From Pseudomonas crudilactis (lineage in GTDB: Bacteria > Pseudomonadota > Gammaproteobacteria > Pseudomonadales > Pseudomonadaceae): a stretch of 64,000 bases of DNA. A model generated the notes under the pieces. The model saw nothing but the letters and a program-made list of their open reading frames with translations, ran no database searches and was not told where the DNA came from. The DNA is taken from assembly GCF_013433315.1 (NCBI RefSeq), contig NZ_WXVV01000002.1, positions 372,001 to 436,000 on the forward strand, read 5' to 3'. The first letter of the stretch is position 1; each line of letters starts with the position of its first letter. Shown here piece after piece: positions 26,443 to 36,655 of this stretch. A program made the position numbers and the translations under genes.

Positions 26443-27396
26443 ATGTCTGTGTTCACTCCCCTGGCTCGGCCCGAGCTGGAAACTTTTCTCGCCCCTTACG
26501 GGCTTGGCCGTCTGCTTGATTTCCAGGGGATCGCCGCCGGCAGCGAAAACACCAATTTCTTTATCAGCCTGGAGCAGGGCGAATTCGTCCTGACTCTGGT
26601 CGAGCGTGGCCCGGTGCAGGAGATGCCGTTTTTCATCGACCTGCTCGACGTGCTGCACGAAGCCGACTTGCCGGTGCCGTACGCACTGCGCACCACCGAC
26701 GGCGTGGCGTTGCGTGATCTGAAAGGCAAACCGGCACTGCTGCAACCGCGACTGTCCGGCAAGCACATCAAAGTCGCCAATGCCCAGCATTGCGCGCAGG
26801 TCGGCGAGTTGCAGGCGCATCTGCACCTGGCGACCCAGGGCGAGCGCATGATCAAGCGCAAGACTGATCGTGGCCTCGACTGGATGCTGGAGGAGGGCAA
26901 CGAGTTGCTCTCGCACCTGAGCGATGAACCGCGCGCGTTGCTGCAAAAGGCGCTGGATGAAATCACCGAGCGCAAAGAGAAGATTCTCGCGCTGCCTCGG
27001 GCCAACATTCATGCCGACCTGTTTCGCGATAACGCGATGTTCGAAGGTACGCACCTGACCGGGCTGATCGACTTCTACAACGCCTGCTCGGGGCCGATGC
27101 TGTATGACGTGGCGATTGCGTTGAACGACTGGTGTTCGGACGAGGACGGTCTGATCGATGGGCCGCGAGCCCGCGCATTCCTTGGTGCCTATGCGGCGCT
27201 GCGACCGTTTACGGCGGCGGAGGCCGAGTTGTGGCCGACCATGCTGCGCGTGGCCTGCGTGCGGTTCTGGCTGTCGCGGTTGATCGCGGCGGAGCAGTTC
27301 GCCGGGCAGGACGTGTTGATTCACGATCCGAAAGAGTTTGAGCAGCGTTTGGCGCAGCGGCAGCAGGTACACGCACCGCTACCTTTCGCCCTTTAA
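26443..27396 (+). CDS. thrB: Homoserine kinase ThrB (aminoglycoside-phosphotransferase fold)
   Basis: 317 residues. It phosphorylates L-homoserine for threonine synthesis. This is the APH-fold type found in Pseudomonas, not the GHMP type of E. coli. Visible motifs: GSENTNFFI (nucleotide loop), the catalytic loop region HADLFRDNAMFEG and the metal site GLIDFYNAC. It is 61 nt downstream of the DUF2782 gene. Confidence 0.93.
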   Translation: MSVFTPLARPELETFLAPYGLGRLLDFQGIAAGSENTNFFISLEQGEFVLTLVERGPVQEMPFFIDLLDVLHEADLPVPYALRTTDGVALRDLKGKPALLQPRLSGKHIKVANAQHCAQVGELQAHLHLATQGERMIKRKTDRGLDWMLEEGNELLSHLSDEPRALLQKALDEITERKEKILALPRANIHADLFRDNAMFEGTHLTGLIDFYNACSGPMLYDVAIALNDWCSDEDGLIDGPRARAFLGAYAALRPFTAAEAELWPTMLRVACVRFWLSRLIAAEQFAGQDVLIHDPKEFEQRLAQRQQVHAPLPFAL

Positions 27397-27400
27397 GATC

Positions 27401-27478
27401 AAAAGATCGCAGCCTTCGGCAGCTCCTACAGGGTGTACATCAATCCCATGTAGGAGCTGCCGAAGGCTGCGATCTTTT
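27401..27478. repeat. Third REP type (GATCGCAGCCTTCGGCAGCT), perfect inverted pair acting as terminator
   Basis: 30-nt arms at 27401-27430 and 27449-27478 form an almost perfect hairpin bounded by AAAAGATC and GATCTTTT. It sits exactly between convergent thrB and znuA and has T-runs on both strands, so it probably also serves as a bidirectional terminator. The TAGGAGCTGCCGAAGGCTGC core is a known P. fluorescens dispersed repeat type. Confidence 0.88.
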
Positions 27479-27487
27479 TCTATGGGG

Positions 27488-28408
27488 CTACAGAGATTCC
27501 AGGCATCCCGCCAAATCATTGCCCAACTTTTCCAGCACCTGCTCATACCCCTGAGCCGTCGCCGGGGTGTACCCGCCCAGCGCATCCAGCTCCGCCAGTT
27601 TCACTGGCAAACCCGCCACCAGCGTCTCCGCCAGACGCGGACGCAATGGCGGCTCACTGAACACACACGTCTTGCCCACTTCCTGCAAACGCTTGCGCAT
27701 CGCCGCGACATGTTGCGCGCCCGGCTGCACTTCGGCGGCCACGCTGAACACCCCGGTATGCTTCAGGCCATAAGCCTCTTCAAAGTAATCAAAGGCCTCA
27801 TGAAAGACAAAGTAGGGCTTGCCTTCAACGCTGGTCAAACGCTTCTTCAAACGCTGATCCAGTGCATCGAGACGCTCGTCGAATGCTTTGGCATTGCTCT
27901 GATAGCGCTCGGCATTCGCCGGGTCAGCGGCGCTGAGGTCAGCCGCCATCTTGTCGGCAATCACCCGCGCGTTGACCGGCGATAGCCACAAATGCGCATC
28001 CAGCGTGCCCGGACGATGATCGTGATCATGCTCGTCGGCCTCTTCGGCGTGGGAGTGGCTGTCTTCAGCGAAACGGCGCAGCTTCATCCCCGGCAGATCC
28101 TGCACGGCGACGCTCGGCAGCGTACGACCATTCAGCACGCGCGGCAGGAAACCCTCCATGTCCGGACCGATCCAGTACAGCAGATCCACCGATTGCACCT
28201 TCCGTACGTCGGATGGTCGCAGCGCGTAATTGTGTGGCGAAGCACCCGGCGGCAGCAGCACTTCGGGAATCGCCACGCCGTCCTGCACGGCCGCGGCAAT
28301 CAGCTGCAACGGTTTGATGCTGGTGAGGACTTTGACCTCGGCCTGGGCCGAACCGATCAGCAGAAAACTGGCGACAAAAGCCACAAAAACAGAAAAAAGT
28401 CGGGACAC
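27488..28408 (-). CDS. znuA: Zinc ABC transporter substrate-binding protein ZnuA
   Basis: Captures zinc in the periplasm for ZnuBC. About 306 residues from the GTG at 28408 (MSRLFSVFVAF); a GTG at 28417 would add three residues. Signal peptide ends SAQA. The histidine-rich loop HSHAEEADEHDHDH (near 120-134) is typical of zinc-specific family members. Metal ligands are expected in ASPHNYALRPSD, DAHLWLSPVNA and FHEAFDYF. Divergent from zur, with a Zur-like operator between. Confidence 0.92.
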   Translation of the reverse strand: MSRLFSVFVAFVASFLLIGSAQAEVKVLTSIKPLQLIAAAVQDGVAIPEVLLPPGASPHNYALRPSDVRKVQSVDLLYWIGPDMEGFLPRVLNGRTLPSVAVQDLPGMKLRRFAEDSHSHAEEADEHDHDHRPGTLDAHLWLSPVNARVIADKMAADLSAADPANAERYQSNAKAFDERLDALDQRLKKRLTSVEGKPYFVFHEAFDYFEEAYGLKHTGVFSVAAEVQPGAQHVAAMRKRLQEVGKTCVFSEPPLRPRLAETLVAGLPVKLAELDALGGYTPATAQGYEQVLEKLGNDLAGCLESL

Positions 28409-28435
28409 GATGACCACTCAAGGAGGCGAGAACGG

Positions 28436-28448
28436 GTAACATAATAAC
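28436..28448. promoter_or_regulatory. Putative Zur operator between znuA and zur
   Basis: GTAACATAATAAC is a near-palindrome matching the gammaproteobacterial Zur box pattern GTTATNNTATAAC at 9 of 11 fixed positions. It lies 28 nt from the znuA start and 27 nt from the zur start, well placed to repress both when zinc is plentiful. Confidence 0.65.
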
Positions 28449-28474
28449 GTCTCTATCAAAACTCGTCGCCGCCC

Positions 28475-28957
28475 ATGCCTATTACACCGATTGCCAGCCG
28501 TCCCCACGACCACTCACATTGCGTGCACAGCGCTTTGTCCGAGGCCGATACCTTGTGCGCCCAGAAAGGCTTGCGCCTGACCGCGTTGCGCCGCCGGGTG
28601 CTGGAATTGGTGTGGCAGAGCCACAAGCCGCTGGGCGCCTACGACATTCTCGCCGTGCTCAGCGAGCAGGACGGCCGCCGCGCCGCGCCGCCGACCGTGT
28701 ACCGCGCGCTGGATTTCCTGCTGGAAAACGGCCTGGTGCACCGCATCTCCTCGCTCAACGCCTTCGTTGGCTGCGTACACCCGGAACACGCGCATCAGGG
28801 CCAGTTCCTGATCTGCCGCGATTGCCACGCTGCCATCGAACTTGAGCAAAAAGTGATCAGCGACGCGATCATCAACAGCGCCAAAGACGTCGGTTTCATC
28901 GTCGAAGCGCAGACCGTCGAAGTCGTCGGCCTGTGCTCAGGTTGCCAGGGGGCTTGA
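28475..28957 (+). CDS. zur: Zinc uptake regulator Zur (Np20, Fur family)
   Basis: 160 residues. N-terminal winged helix ([34 protein letters not shown]), C-terminal dimerisation and zinc domain with two CxxC pairs (CRDC and CSGC) that hold the structural zinc. It represses zinc uptake genes when zinc-loaded. Its TGA overlaps the znuC ATG by one base (TGATG). Confidence 0.93.
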   Translation: MPITPIASRPHDHSHCVHSALSEADTLCAQKGLRLTALRRRVLELVWQSHKPLGAYDILAVLSEQDGRRAAPPTVYRALDFLLENGLVHRISSLNAFVGCVHPEHAHQGQFLICRDCHAAIELEQKVISDAIINSAKDVGFIVEAQTVEVVGLCSGCQGA

Positions 28958-29742
28958 TGAGCAATGCGCTGATCCGTCTGGAACAGGTCGCCGTCACGTT
29001 TGCCGGGCAGGCTGTGCTGGACAACATCGAGCTGAGCGTCGAGCCGGGGCAGATTGTCACCCTGATCGGTCCTAACGGCGCCGGCAAAACCACGCTGGTG
29101 CGCGCCGTGCTCGGGCTGTTGAAACCGGACAGCGGCAGCGTCTGGCGCAAGCCGAAACTGCGCGTCGGCTACATGCCGCAAAAACTCCACGTCGATCCAA
29201 CCTTGCCGCTTTCAGTGCTGCGCTTTCTGCGTCTGGTGCCGGGCGTTGACCGTCCGCGAGCGTTGGCCGCGTTGAAAGAAGTCGGCGCCGAGCATGTCAT
29301 CGACAGCCCGGTGCAAAGCGTTTCCGGCGGTGAAATGCAGCGTGTGCTGCTGGCGCGAGCGTTGCTGCGCGAGCCGGAACTGCTGGTGCTCGACGAGCCG
29401 GTGCAAGGCGTCGACGTCGCCGGCCAGGCCGAGTTGTACAGCCTGATCACCCGTCTGCGCGACCGCCATGGCTGCGGCGTGTTGATGGTGTCCCACGATT
29501 TGCATCTGGTGATGAGCACCACCGACCAAGTGGTCTGCCTCAACCGTCATGTCTGCTGTTCCGGGCATCCCGAGCAGGTCAGCGGCGATCCTGCGTTCGT
29601 CGAGCTGTTCGGCAAGAACGCGCAGAGCCTGGCGGTTTATCACCACCATCACGACCACGCTCACGACCTGCACGGTTCGGTGGTCAAAGGGCCGGTTACT
29701 GGCCAACCCCACGTTCACGGAGACAACTGCAAGCATGGCTGA
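28957..29742 (+). CDS. znuC: Zinc ABC transporter ATP-binding protein ZnuC
   Basis: Start at [13 protein letters not shown] (ATG 28957), 261 residues. Walker A GPNGAGKT, signature VSGGEMQR, Walker [13 protein letters not shown], switch His in VSHDLHLV. The C-terminus is histidine-rich (HHHHDHAHD, then [10 protein letters not shown]), which may sense or buffer zinc. It drives uptake through ZnuB; its 3' end overlaps znuB by 8 bp. Confidence 0.94.
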   Translation: MSNALIRLEQVAVTFAGQAVLDNIELSVEPGQIVTLIGPNGAGKTTLVRAVLGLLKPDSGSVWRKPKLRVGYMPQKLHVDPTLPLSVLRFLRLVPGVDRPRALAALKEVGAEHVIDSPVQSVSGGEMQRVLLARALLREPELLVLDEPVQGVDVAGQAELYSLITRLRDRHGCGVLMVSHDLHLVMSTTDQVVCLNRHVCCSGHPEQVSGDPAFVELFGKNAQSLAVYHHHHDHAHDLHGSVVKGPVTGQPHVHGDNCKHG

Positions 29743-30523
29743 TTTTCTGTTGTATGCCCTGCTTGCAGGTCTGGCGCTGGCGCTGGTGGCCGGGCCGCTC
29801 GGTTCCTTCGTGGTCTGGCGGCGCATGGCCTATTTCGGCGATACCCTGTCCCACGCCGCGCTGCTCGGCGTGGCTTTGGGCTTTTTGCTGGATGTCAGCC
29901 CGACCGTCGCAGTCACTGTAGGCTGTCTGTTGCTGGCGGTGCTGCTGGTCACGTTGCAACAGCGCCAACCGCTGGCGTCCGACACGCTTTTGGGAATTCT
30001 CGCACCGAGCACGCTCTCTCTCGGCCTGGTGGTACTAAGCTTCATGCATGAAGTGCGGATCGACCTGATGGCCTATCTGTTCGGCGACCTGCTGGCGATC
30101 AGCCCGACCGATCTAGCGTGGATTCTCGGCGGAAGCGCGGCGGTGCTGGTGTTGCTGGTGACGCTGTGGCGGCCATTGCTGGCGATCACCGTGCACGAAG
30201 AGCTGGCCAAAGTTGAAGGCCTGCCAGTCGCTGGCCTGCGCATGGCGCTGATGTTGTTGATTGCGGTGGTGATCGCGGTGGCGATGAAAATCGTCGGGGT
30301 GCTGCTGATTACCTCGCTGTTGATCATCCCGGCGGCTGCGGCACAGCGTCACGCCCGTTCGCCGGAGCAGATGGCACTGGGCGCAAGCCTGCTAGGCATG
30401 CTCGCGGTGTGTGGCGGGCTGGCGTTGTCGTGGTTCAAGGACACCCCGGCGGGGCCGTCAATCGTTGTGACGGCGGCCGCACTGTTTCTGCTGAGTTTTG
30501 TTCTGCCCCGTCGTGGGGTGTAG
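29735..30523 (+). CDS. znuB: Zinc ABC transporter permease ZnuB
   Basis: Start at [12 protein letters not shown] (ATG 29735), 262 residues with about eight membrane helices of the ABC-3 family ([20 protein letters not shown] near the start, [18 protein letters not shown] near 190). It forms the inner-membrane channel for zinc with ZnuC and ZnuA. Confidence 0.94.
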   Translation: MADFLLYALLAGLALALVAGPLGSFVVWRRMAYFGDTLSHAALLGVALGFLLDVSPTVAVTVGCLLLAVLLVTLQQRQPLASDTLLGILAPSTLSLGLVVLSFMHEVRIDLMAYLFGDLLAISPTDLAWILGGSAAVLVLLVTLWRPLLAITVHEELAKVEGLPVAGLRMALMLLIAVVIAVAMKIVGVLLITSLLIIPAAAAQRHARSPEQMALGASLLGMLAVCGGLALSWFKDTPAGPSIVVTAAALFLLSFVLPRRGV

Positions 30524-30560
30524 ACTTGGCCGCTTTTTGCGCAAATAGAGAGTCGCAGGA

Positions 30561-31274
30561 ATGAAGCCGTTCGCCTCCCGTTATCTGCTCCTTGTCGCAT
30601 TTTCAGTGCTGCTGGGCGCCTGCCAAAGCACGCCGCCGGTGGCCGAAGTCCCCGATGCGCGGGCTACGGCCATCGCACAGCTGGAGCAAAGTCTGGCCAG
30701 CAGCGAACTGGCCACTGCCGAAGATCAATTGGCTGCTTTGCAGAAAGACACCCCAAACGATCAGTCCCTTGAGCAATACCAGCGGCAGCTTGCCGAAGCG
30801 TATCTGCGCCGCAGCCAGATCGTGCTGCAGAAGGGGGATGTGAATGCAGCGGCTACGGCGTTGAGCCGTGCTCGCGCGTTGATGCCGAAAGCACCGGCGC
30901 TGACCGGTGGCGTGAATGGCGCCATCACCGAAGCGCGCAAGGCTGAGCTGGAAAAGGCTGAGGCTGCATTGCTGGCCGCCGAGGCCAAGCCGAAAGCTAA
31001 AGTGATTGATCCGACCGCTGAGAGCACTACGGTTGCGCTGAACATCACCGATAGCCGCAAACTTCGTCGTCAACTCGACGCGATCGCCGCTGATGTGGTG
31101 AATTACGAGTGTGGGGTGACGATTCAGGCGCCACGGACGAATGATTATCCATGGTTGGCGACGTTGCTGACCAAACGGGTCAAGAAACTGAATCCGGATT
31201 TTGAACTGAAAATTGAGAAGCAGATTGTGCGCACCGTACCGGCGCAGATGGTTTTGAGCCCGCGTAAACCCTAA
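30561..31274 (+). CDS. Conserved lipoprotein (PA5502-like), TPR-like helical
   Basis: 237 residues. Lipobox LLGAC with Cys at 21. Helical region about 35-135 with a tetratricopeptide-like pattern (ALSRARALMP), then an Ala/Lys-rich linker, then a C-terminal domain (ITDSRKLRRQLDAIAADVVNYECGV). It follows znuB by 37 nt and has the same neighbour in P. aeruginosa; a role in zinc uptake is not shown. Function unknown. Confidence 0.75.
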   Translation: MKPFASRYLLLVAFSVLLGACQSTPPVAEVPDARATAIAQLEQSLASSELATAEDQLAALQKDTPNDQSLEQYQRQLAEAYLRRSQIVLQKGDVNAAATALSRARALMPKAPALTGGVNGAITEARKAELEKAEAALLAAEAKPKAKVIDPTAESTTVALNITDSRKLRRQLDAIAADVVNYECGVTIQAPRTNDYPWLATLLTKRVKKLNPDFELKIEKQIVRTVPAQMVLSPRKP

Positions 31275-31278
31275 AAGG

Positions 31279-31374
31279 CTTCGCGAGCAAGCTCGCTCCA
31301 ACATTGGGATTTTTTGTGAACACAAATCTTGTGATCGACAAAAATCCACTGTGGGAGCGAGCTTGCTCGCGAAA
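31279..31374. repeat. REP pair (GAGCGAGCTTGCTCGCGA type), inverted
   Basis: Arms at 31280-31303 and 31350-31373, spacer about 46 nt. It separates the lipoprotein gene from the convergent catalase gene. Confidence 0.9.
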
Positions 31375-31398
31375 GCGTCCTTTCAGCAAACGAAGATC

Positions 31399-33537
31399 TT
31401 AAGCCGGAATGGCTTTCGCCTTAGGCTCCCGCTCCCAAACCCGATGCTGCCCGATCGCCGCAAAGAATGGTTTGGTCAACGCCGGCACATCCTTGCCCTG
31501 CAGCAATCCAGCATCCACCTCCAGCTTCAGCAAATCCTGCAACTGCTTAGCCTCGCCGTGCAACGCAATCGCCTTCAAATGCTTGTACGCCTCCAGCAGG
31601 TAATGCAAGGCCACGCCATCGCCGCTCAGTGCTTTGACCGACGCCGCGCCACCCGGCACGAACACCGCATCGAAAATCACTGACGGCATGCCTTCCATCG
31701 AGGCATCCACTGGCAACGTTTTGCCGTCAGCGGTCTTCACCGGCGCTGAAGTTGGGCCGAGCAACTTGGCATGCGCACCTTCAGCGGCCAATGCCTTCTT
31801 CATTGCATCAATCGCCGCACCATCGACGCCGTTGGCAGCAAGAATCGCCACTTTTCGGGTTTTGATGTTTTCTGGCAGCAAATTAGCCTGACTCAATGAC
31901 GGCGAGTGATCGAAAGACACCTTGCGCGTATCCACCGTGCCTTTGGTAGGCGCAGGCAGACCCAGATTAGCCGCCACACGCTTGGCCAATTCCAGATCGA
32001 TGTTGGCCAGAATCTCGTTCACTTCCCGCGCACGGATGAACTCACGCTCAACCTTGCCCAGCTCGAAGCTGTAAGCGGCAATGATGTGCTCCTTCTCGTG
32101 ATCGCTCATGCTGTTGAAGAACAACGTCGCCTGGGAGAAGTGATCGCTGAACGACTCGCTGCGCTGGCGGATCTTGTTGGCATCGATTCGTTCCGGATAG
32201 CTCTCGAAACCACCGTCCTGCGCGGCCGGCGGAGTTTCTTTGGGCCAGCCACCATCAATCGAGTTCGGCTCATACGAGGCGCGGCCCTTGTCGATCACCG
32301 TGCGGTGCTGCGCATCGCGCTGGCCATTGTGGAACGGCGCGACCGGGCGGTTGATCGGCAGCTCATGAAAATTCGGCCCGCCGAGTCGGCTGATTTGCGT
32401 ATCGGTGTAGGAAAACAGCCGGCCTTGCAGCAGCGGGTCATTGGAGAAGTCGATGCCCGGCACGATGTGGCCAGGGCAGAACGCGACCTGCTCGGTCTCG
32501 GCAAAGAAGTTGTCCGGGTTGCGGTTCAGGGTCATCTTGCCCAGCGGCGTGATCGGCACGATTTCTTCGGGGATCAGCTTGGTCGGGTCGAGGATATCGA
32601 AATCGAAGTCGTGCTCGTTTTCCTCCTCAATAATCTGTACGCCGAGTTCCCATTCCGGGTAATCGCCCATCTCGATCGCTTCCCAGAGGTCGCGACGGTG
32701 GTAGTCGGTGTCTTTACCGGCGAGCTTCTGCGCCTCGTCCCAGACCAGCGAGCACGTGCCGGCAGTAGGGCGCCAGTGGAATTTGACGAAGCGCGATTTG
32801 CCCTCGGCGTTGATCAGGCGGAAGGTGTGCACGCCGAAGCCCTGCATGCTGCGCAGGCTTTTCGGGATCGCCCGGTCGGACATTGCCCAGATGACCATGT
32901 GTGCCGATTCCGGCACCAAGGACACAAAGTCCCAGAACGTATCGTGCGCCGAGCCACCGGTAGGAATTTCATTGTGCGGCTCGGGCTTCACCGCGTGGAC
33001 GAAGTCGGGAAACTTGATCGCGTCCTGAATGAAAAACACCGGCATGTTGTTGCCGACCAGATCGAAGTTGCCTTCATCGGTGAAGAATTTCACCGCGAAA
33101 CCGCGTACGTCACGCACGGTGTCGCCGGAACCACGCGGCCCCTGCACCGTGGAAAAGCGCACGAATACCGGCGTCTTTTTCCCCGGATCCTGTAGGAAGC
33201 CGGCCTTGGTCAGTGTCGAGTGGTTCTCGTAAGCCTGAAAGAAACCATGCGCGCCGGTTCCGCGTGCGTGAACGATGCGCTCCGGGATCCGCTCATGGTC
33301 AAAATGCGTGATCTTTTCCCGCATGATGAAGTCTTCAAGCAGCGACGGCCCGCGCGGGCCGGCCTTGAGGGTGTTCTGGTTGTCGGCGATCTTCACGCCT
33401 TGGTTGGTGCGCAGCGCCTGGCCGGTGGCATCGGAGCGGAATTTTTCCAGGCTATCGAGTTTGGCGTTGGTGTTGGCACGATCCGGGGCATCGGTTCCGG
33501 CCATCTGGCTTTTATCGGACGTAGGCTTCTTGCTCAT
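31399..33537 (-). CDS. katE: Catalase HPII (large-subunit, clade 2)
   Basis: Start at [11 protein letters not shown] (ATG 33537 after GAGGAG), 712 residues. It breaks down hydrogen peroxide. The heme domain holds the catalytic histidine in [14 protein letters not shown], the distal Asn in [13 protein letters not shown] and the proximal Tyr in [10 protein letters not shown]. From about 560 a C-terminal flavodoxin/GATase1-like domain ([13 protein letters not shown]) follows, as in E. coli HPII. The longer frame to 33618 has no family similarity. Confidence 0.95.
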   Translation of the reverse strand: MSKKPTSDKSQMAGTDAPDRANTNAKLDSLEKFRSDATGQALRTNQGVKIADNQNTLKAGPRGPSLLEDFIMREKITHFDHERIPERIVHARGTGAHGFFQAYENHSTLTKAGFLQDPGKKTPVFVRFSTVQGPRGSGDTVRDVRGFAVKFFTDEGNFDLVGNNMPVFFIQDAIKFPDFVHAVKPEPHNEIPTGGSAHDTFWDFVSLVPESAHMVIWAMSDRAIPKSLRSMQGFGVHTFRLINAEGKSRFVKFHWRPTAGTCSLVWDEAQKLAGKDTDYHRRDLWEAIEMGDYPEWELGVQIIEEENEHDFDFDILDPTKLIPEEIVPITPLGKMTLNRNPDNFFAETEQVAFCPGHIVPGIDFSNDPLLQGRLFSYTDTQISRLGGPNFHELPINRPVAPFHNGQRDAQHRTVIDKGRASYEPNSIDGGWPKETPPAAQDGGFESYPERIDANKIRQRSESFSDHFSQATLFFNSMSDHEKEHIIAAYSFELGKVEREFIRAREVNEILANIDLELAKRVAANLGLPAPTKGTVDTRKVSFDHSPSLSQANLLPENIKTRKVAILAANGVDGAAIDAMKKALAAEGAHAKLLGPTSAPVKTADGKTLPVDASMEGMPSVIFDAVFVPGGAASVKALSGDGVALHYLLEAYKHLKAIALHGEAKQLQDLLKLEVDAGLLQGKDVPALTKPFFAAIGQHRVWEREPKAKAIPA

Positions 33538-33800
33538 CAGTCGTAAACTCCTCGGTTGACCCCGATCCTGGCCGGGGACTCTTGAGTGGTTCCCGGGCAC
33601 GGCACCCAGGGTTTTCAAGTCGCTTACTTAGTGACTGATGGGCTGCTTTGGACGTTCCTTTTTTATGACCTTTGATCTTGTTATTGCCAAATCGAAGGTT
33701 AATTGCGAAATAAATGCTAAGAACCTCTATACGGACAGGCTAAAATGCGCGCCCGGCTAACCGCTGATCCTTTTCTAACGCGCCCCACAAGGTTCGCTAC

Positions 33801-34808
33801 GTGATCGAGTTTCAAAACGTCCATAAGACTTACCGCGTCGCCGGTAAGGATATTCCCGCGCTGCACCCGACCAGTCTCTCTATCGAGAACGGGCAAGTGT
33901 TCGGCTTGATCGGTCATTCCGGCGCGGGCAAAAGTACCCTGCTGCGTCTGATCAATCGCCTGGAGAACTCCAGCGGCGGCAAGATCATCGTCGACGGCGA
34001 AGAAGTCACCGCGCTGGACGCCAACGGCCTGCGCCGTTTCCGTCAGCAAGTCGGGATGATCTTCCAGCACTTCAACCTGCTCGCCTCCAAGACCGTGGCC
34101 GACAACGTTGCGTTGCCGCTGACCCTGGCCGGCGAACTGTCGGGCAGCGAGATCGACAAGCGTGTCGCCGAGTTGCTGGCGCGGGTCGGTCTGTCCGACC
34201 ACGCCAAGAAGTATCCGGCGCAATTGTCCGGCGGCCAGAAGCAGCGCGTCGGCATCGCCCGCGCCCTGGCAACCAAGCCGAAGATTCTGCTGTGCGACGA
34301 GGCCACCAGTGCCCTCGACCCGCAGACCACCGCGTCGGTTCTGCAACTGCTGGCCGAGATCAACCGCGAACTGAAACTGACCATCGTCCTGATCACTCAC
34401 GAAATGGATGTCATCCGTCGCGTCTGCGATCAAGTGGCGGTGATGGACGCCGGCGTGATCGTCGAGCAAGGTTCGGTGGCCGATGTGTTCCTGCATCCCA
34501 AGCACCCGACCACCAAGCGTTTTGTTCAGGAAAGCGAGCAGATCGACGAAAGCGAGCAGCGTGATGACTTCGCTCACGTGCCGGGCCGCATCGTACGTCT
34601 GACTTTCCAGGGCGAAGCGACCTATGCGCCGCTGCTCGGTACCGTCGCCCGGGAGACCGGCGTCGACTACAGCATTCTTGCCGGTCGTATCGACCGCATC
34701 AAAGACATTCCGTACGGGCAATTGACCCTCGCCGTCACCGGTGGCGACATGGAAGCGGCCTTCGCCCGCTTCACCGCCGCTGACGTTCACATGGAGGTAT
34801 TGCGCTAA
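33801..34808 (+). CDS. metN: Methionine ABC transporter ATP-binding protein MetN
   Basis: 335 residues. Walker A GHSGAGKS, signature [15 protein letters not shown], Walker [14 protein letters not shown], switch ITHEMD, then a C-terminal NIL/ACT-like regulatory domain (about 260-335) through which methionine inhibits transport. The stop overlaps the metI ATG (TAATG). A weak promoter may lie near 33703-33731. Confidence 0.94.
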   Translation: MIEFQNVHKTYRVAGKDIPALHPTSLSIENGQVFGLIGHSGAGKSTLLRLINRLENSSGGKIIVDGEEVTALDANGLRRFRQQVGMIFQHFNLLASKTVADNVALPLTLAGELSGSEIDKRVAELLARVGLSDHAKKYPAQLSGGQKQRVGIARALATKPKILLCDEATSALDPQTTASVLQLLAEINRELKLTIVLITHEMDVIRRVCDQVAVMDAGVIVEQGSVADVFLHPKHPTTKRFVQESEQIDESEQRDDFAHVPGRIVRLTFQGEATYAPLLGTVARETGVDYSILAGRIDRIKDIPYGQLTLAVTGGDMEAAFARFTAADVHMEVLR

Positions 34809-35482
34809 TGGAAGACCTGATCAGTTTCTTCACCAACATCGACTGGTACGAAATCTGGCTGGCCACCGGCGACACCATGCTGATGCTCGGCGGTTCGCTG
34901 CTGTTCACTGTGTTGCTCGGCCTGCCGCTGGGCGTGTTGCTGTTCCTCTGCAGCCCGCGTCAGTTGCTGGAAAACCGTGGCCTCTATGCGTTCATGTCGC
35001 TGGCGGTGAACATCCTGCGTTCGCTGCCGTTCATTATTCTGTTGATCGTGATGATCCCGTTCACCGTGCTGATTACCGGTACGTCGCTGGGCGTGGCCGG
35101 TGCGATTCCGCCGTTGGTAGTCGGTGCGACACCGTTCTTCGCGCGTCTGGTGGAAACCGCGCTGCGTGAAGTCGATCGCGGCATCATCGAAGCGACCCAG
35201 TCGATGGGCGCGACCACGCGGCAGATCATCATGAACGCCCTGCTGCCGGAGGCCCGTCCGGGCATCTTCGCGGCGATTACGGTGACGGCGATTACACTGG
35301 TGTCCTACACGGCGATGGCCGGTGTGGTCGGCGCCGGTGGTCTGGGTGACCTGGCGATCCGTTTCGGTTACCAGCGTTTCCAGACCGACGTGATGATCGT
35401 CACCGTGGTGTTGCTGCTGATTCTGGTGCAAGTGCTGCAGATGGTCGGTGATCGACTGGTCGTGCATTTTTCGCGCAAATAA
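34808..35482 (+). CDS. metI: Methionine ABC transporter permease MetI
   Basis: 224 residues with five membrane helices and the BPD permease signature REVDRGIIEATQSMGATTRQII (EAA loop) that contacts MetN. Middle gene of metNIQ. Confidence 0.94.
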   Translation: MEDLISFFTNIDWYEIWLATGDTMLMLGGSLLFTVLLGLPLGVLLFLCSPRQLLENRGLYAFMSLAVNILRSLPFIILLIVMIPFTVLITGTSLGVAGAIPPLVVGATPFFARLVETALREVDRGIIEATQSMGATTRQIIMNALLPEARPGIFAAITVTAITLVSYTAMAGVVGAGGLGDLAIRFGYQRFQTDVMIVTVVLLLILVQVLQMVGDRLVVHFSRK

Positions 35483-35559
35483 CCGGTTTTGTAATCAAGA
35501 GATGAGCCGGCCATTCGCTGGCAGGCGCCAGACGGGCGCTTTGAAAAGGAGTTAGCTGA

Positions 35560-36330
35560 ATGAAAAAACTGATCGCTGCTTTTGCTGCCGTTGCAGCATT
35601 CTCGGCCCACGCCGAAACCCTGACCGTGGCCGCCACCCCGGTGCCACACGCAGAAATCCTCGAGTTCGTGAAACCAGCCTTGGCCAAAGAAGGCGTGGAG
35701 CTGAAGGTCAAGGTCTTCACCGACTACATTCAGCCGAACGTACAGGTCGCGGAAAAGCGTCTGGACGCCAACTTCTTCCAGCACCAGCCGTACCTCGATG
35801 AGTTCAACAAGGCCAAGGGCACCAGTCTGGTTGCCGTGACCGGTGTACACCTGGAGCCGCTGGGCGCTTATTCGAGCAAGCTCAAGGATCTGAAGGATCT
35901 GCCAAGCGGTGCCAACGTGGTGATCCCGAACGACGCTACCAACGGTGGCCGTGCGCTGTTGCTGCTGGCCAAGGCTGGCGTGATCACGCTGAAGGATCCG
36001 ACCAACATCCTGTCGACCGTCAAAGACATCGCGCAAAACCCGAAAGACCTGAAGATCCGTGAACTGGAAGCCGCGACCATCCCGCGCGTGCTGACCCAGG
36101 TCGATCTGGCGCTGATCAACACCAACTACGCGCTGGAAGCCAAGCTCGATCCGTCCAAGGATGCGCTGGTGATCGAAGGTAACGACTCGCCGTACGTGAA
36201 CATCCTCGTGTCCCGCGCGGACAACAAGGATAGCGATGCGATGCAGAAACTCGCTGCTGCGCTGCACAGCCCGGAAGTGAAGAAATTCATTACCGAGAAG
36301 TACAAAGGCGCGGTATTGCCGGCGTTCTGA
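35560..36330 (+). CDS. metQ: Methionine-binding protein MetQ (NlpA family)
   Basis: 256 residues. Signal peptide MKKLIAAFAAVAAFSAHA, cleaved by signal peptidase I; there is no lipobox, unlike E. coli MetQ, so it should be a free periplasmic protein. Ligand region PHAEILEFVKP, FFQHQPYLDEFN and VIPNDATNGGRAL. A strong terminator follows, ending the metNIQ unit. Confidence 0.93.
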   Translation: MKKLIAAFAAVAAFSAHAETLTVAATPVPHAEILEFVKPALAKEGVELKVKVFTDYIQPNVQVAEKRLDANFFQHQPYLDEFNKAKGTSLVAVTGVHLEPLGAYSSKLKDLKDLPSGANVVIPNDATNGGRALLLLAKAGVITLKDPTNILSTVKDIAQNPKDLKIRELEAATIPRVLTQVDLALINTNYALEAKLDPSKDALVIEGNDSPYVNILVSRADNKDSDAMQKLAAALHSPEVKKFITEKYKGAVLPAF

Positions 36331-36348
36331 TTCAGGAATGCTGCAACG

Positions 36349-36379
36349 AAAAGGGGACGCCATGCGCGTCCCCTTTTTT
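36349..36379 (+). terminator. Rho-independent terminator of metNIQ
   Basis: Stem AAAAGGGGACGC / GCGTCCCCTTTT with a 5-nt loop, then TT. It begins 19 nt after the metQ stop. Confidence 0.88.
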
Positions 36380-36416
36380 GTGTCTTGTGTTTGGCTTGCG
36401 ACCTGCTGTGAAGCTT

Positions 36417-36638
36417 CCCCTCACCCCAGCCCTCTCCCAGAGGGAGAGGGGGCCGACCGAGGTATCTGGCGTCATACATCGACCTGAAAGATCGAGTCGA
36501 TTATGGATTCGGCACAGCACATCGACCTGACCGATCTTGGCGATTATGGATTCAAAGCATCACGTTCAATTCGGTGCAGCTCCCCCATATTCCCCAATCA
36601 GTCCCCTCTCCCTTTGGGAGAGGGCTAGGGTGAGGGGC
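36417..36638. repeat. MITE-like composite repeat with terminal inverted hairpins
   Basis: The left end (36417-36453) carries CCCCTCACCCCAGCCCTCTCCC plus its own GGGAGAGGGG hairpin. The right end (36602-36638) is the imperfect inverse. Inside are two 35-bp direct repeats at 36476-36510 and 36519-36553 (30 of 35 identical, starting ACATCGACCTGA and ending CGATTATGGATTC). No ORF is inside. It fills the gap between metQ and sco. Confidence 0.75.
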
Positions 36639-36655
36639 TCTTGGCTTTTAAACTG

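Noticed and set aside
31906..33195. 429-codon plus-strand frame opposite katE
   Set aside because: Arg/His-rich shadow of the catalase gene without signal or domain features.
36476..36553. Two 35-bp direct repeats considered as a CRISPR-like array
   Set aside because: Only two units, spaced by 8 bp, with five mismatches and no cas genes; better explained as part of the composite repeat.
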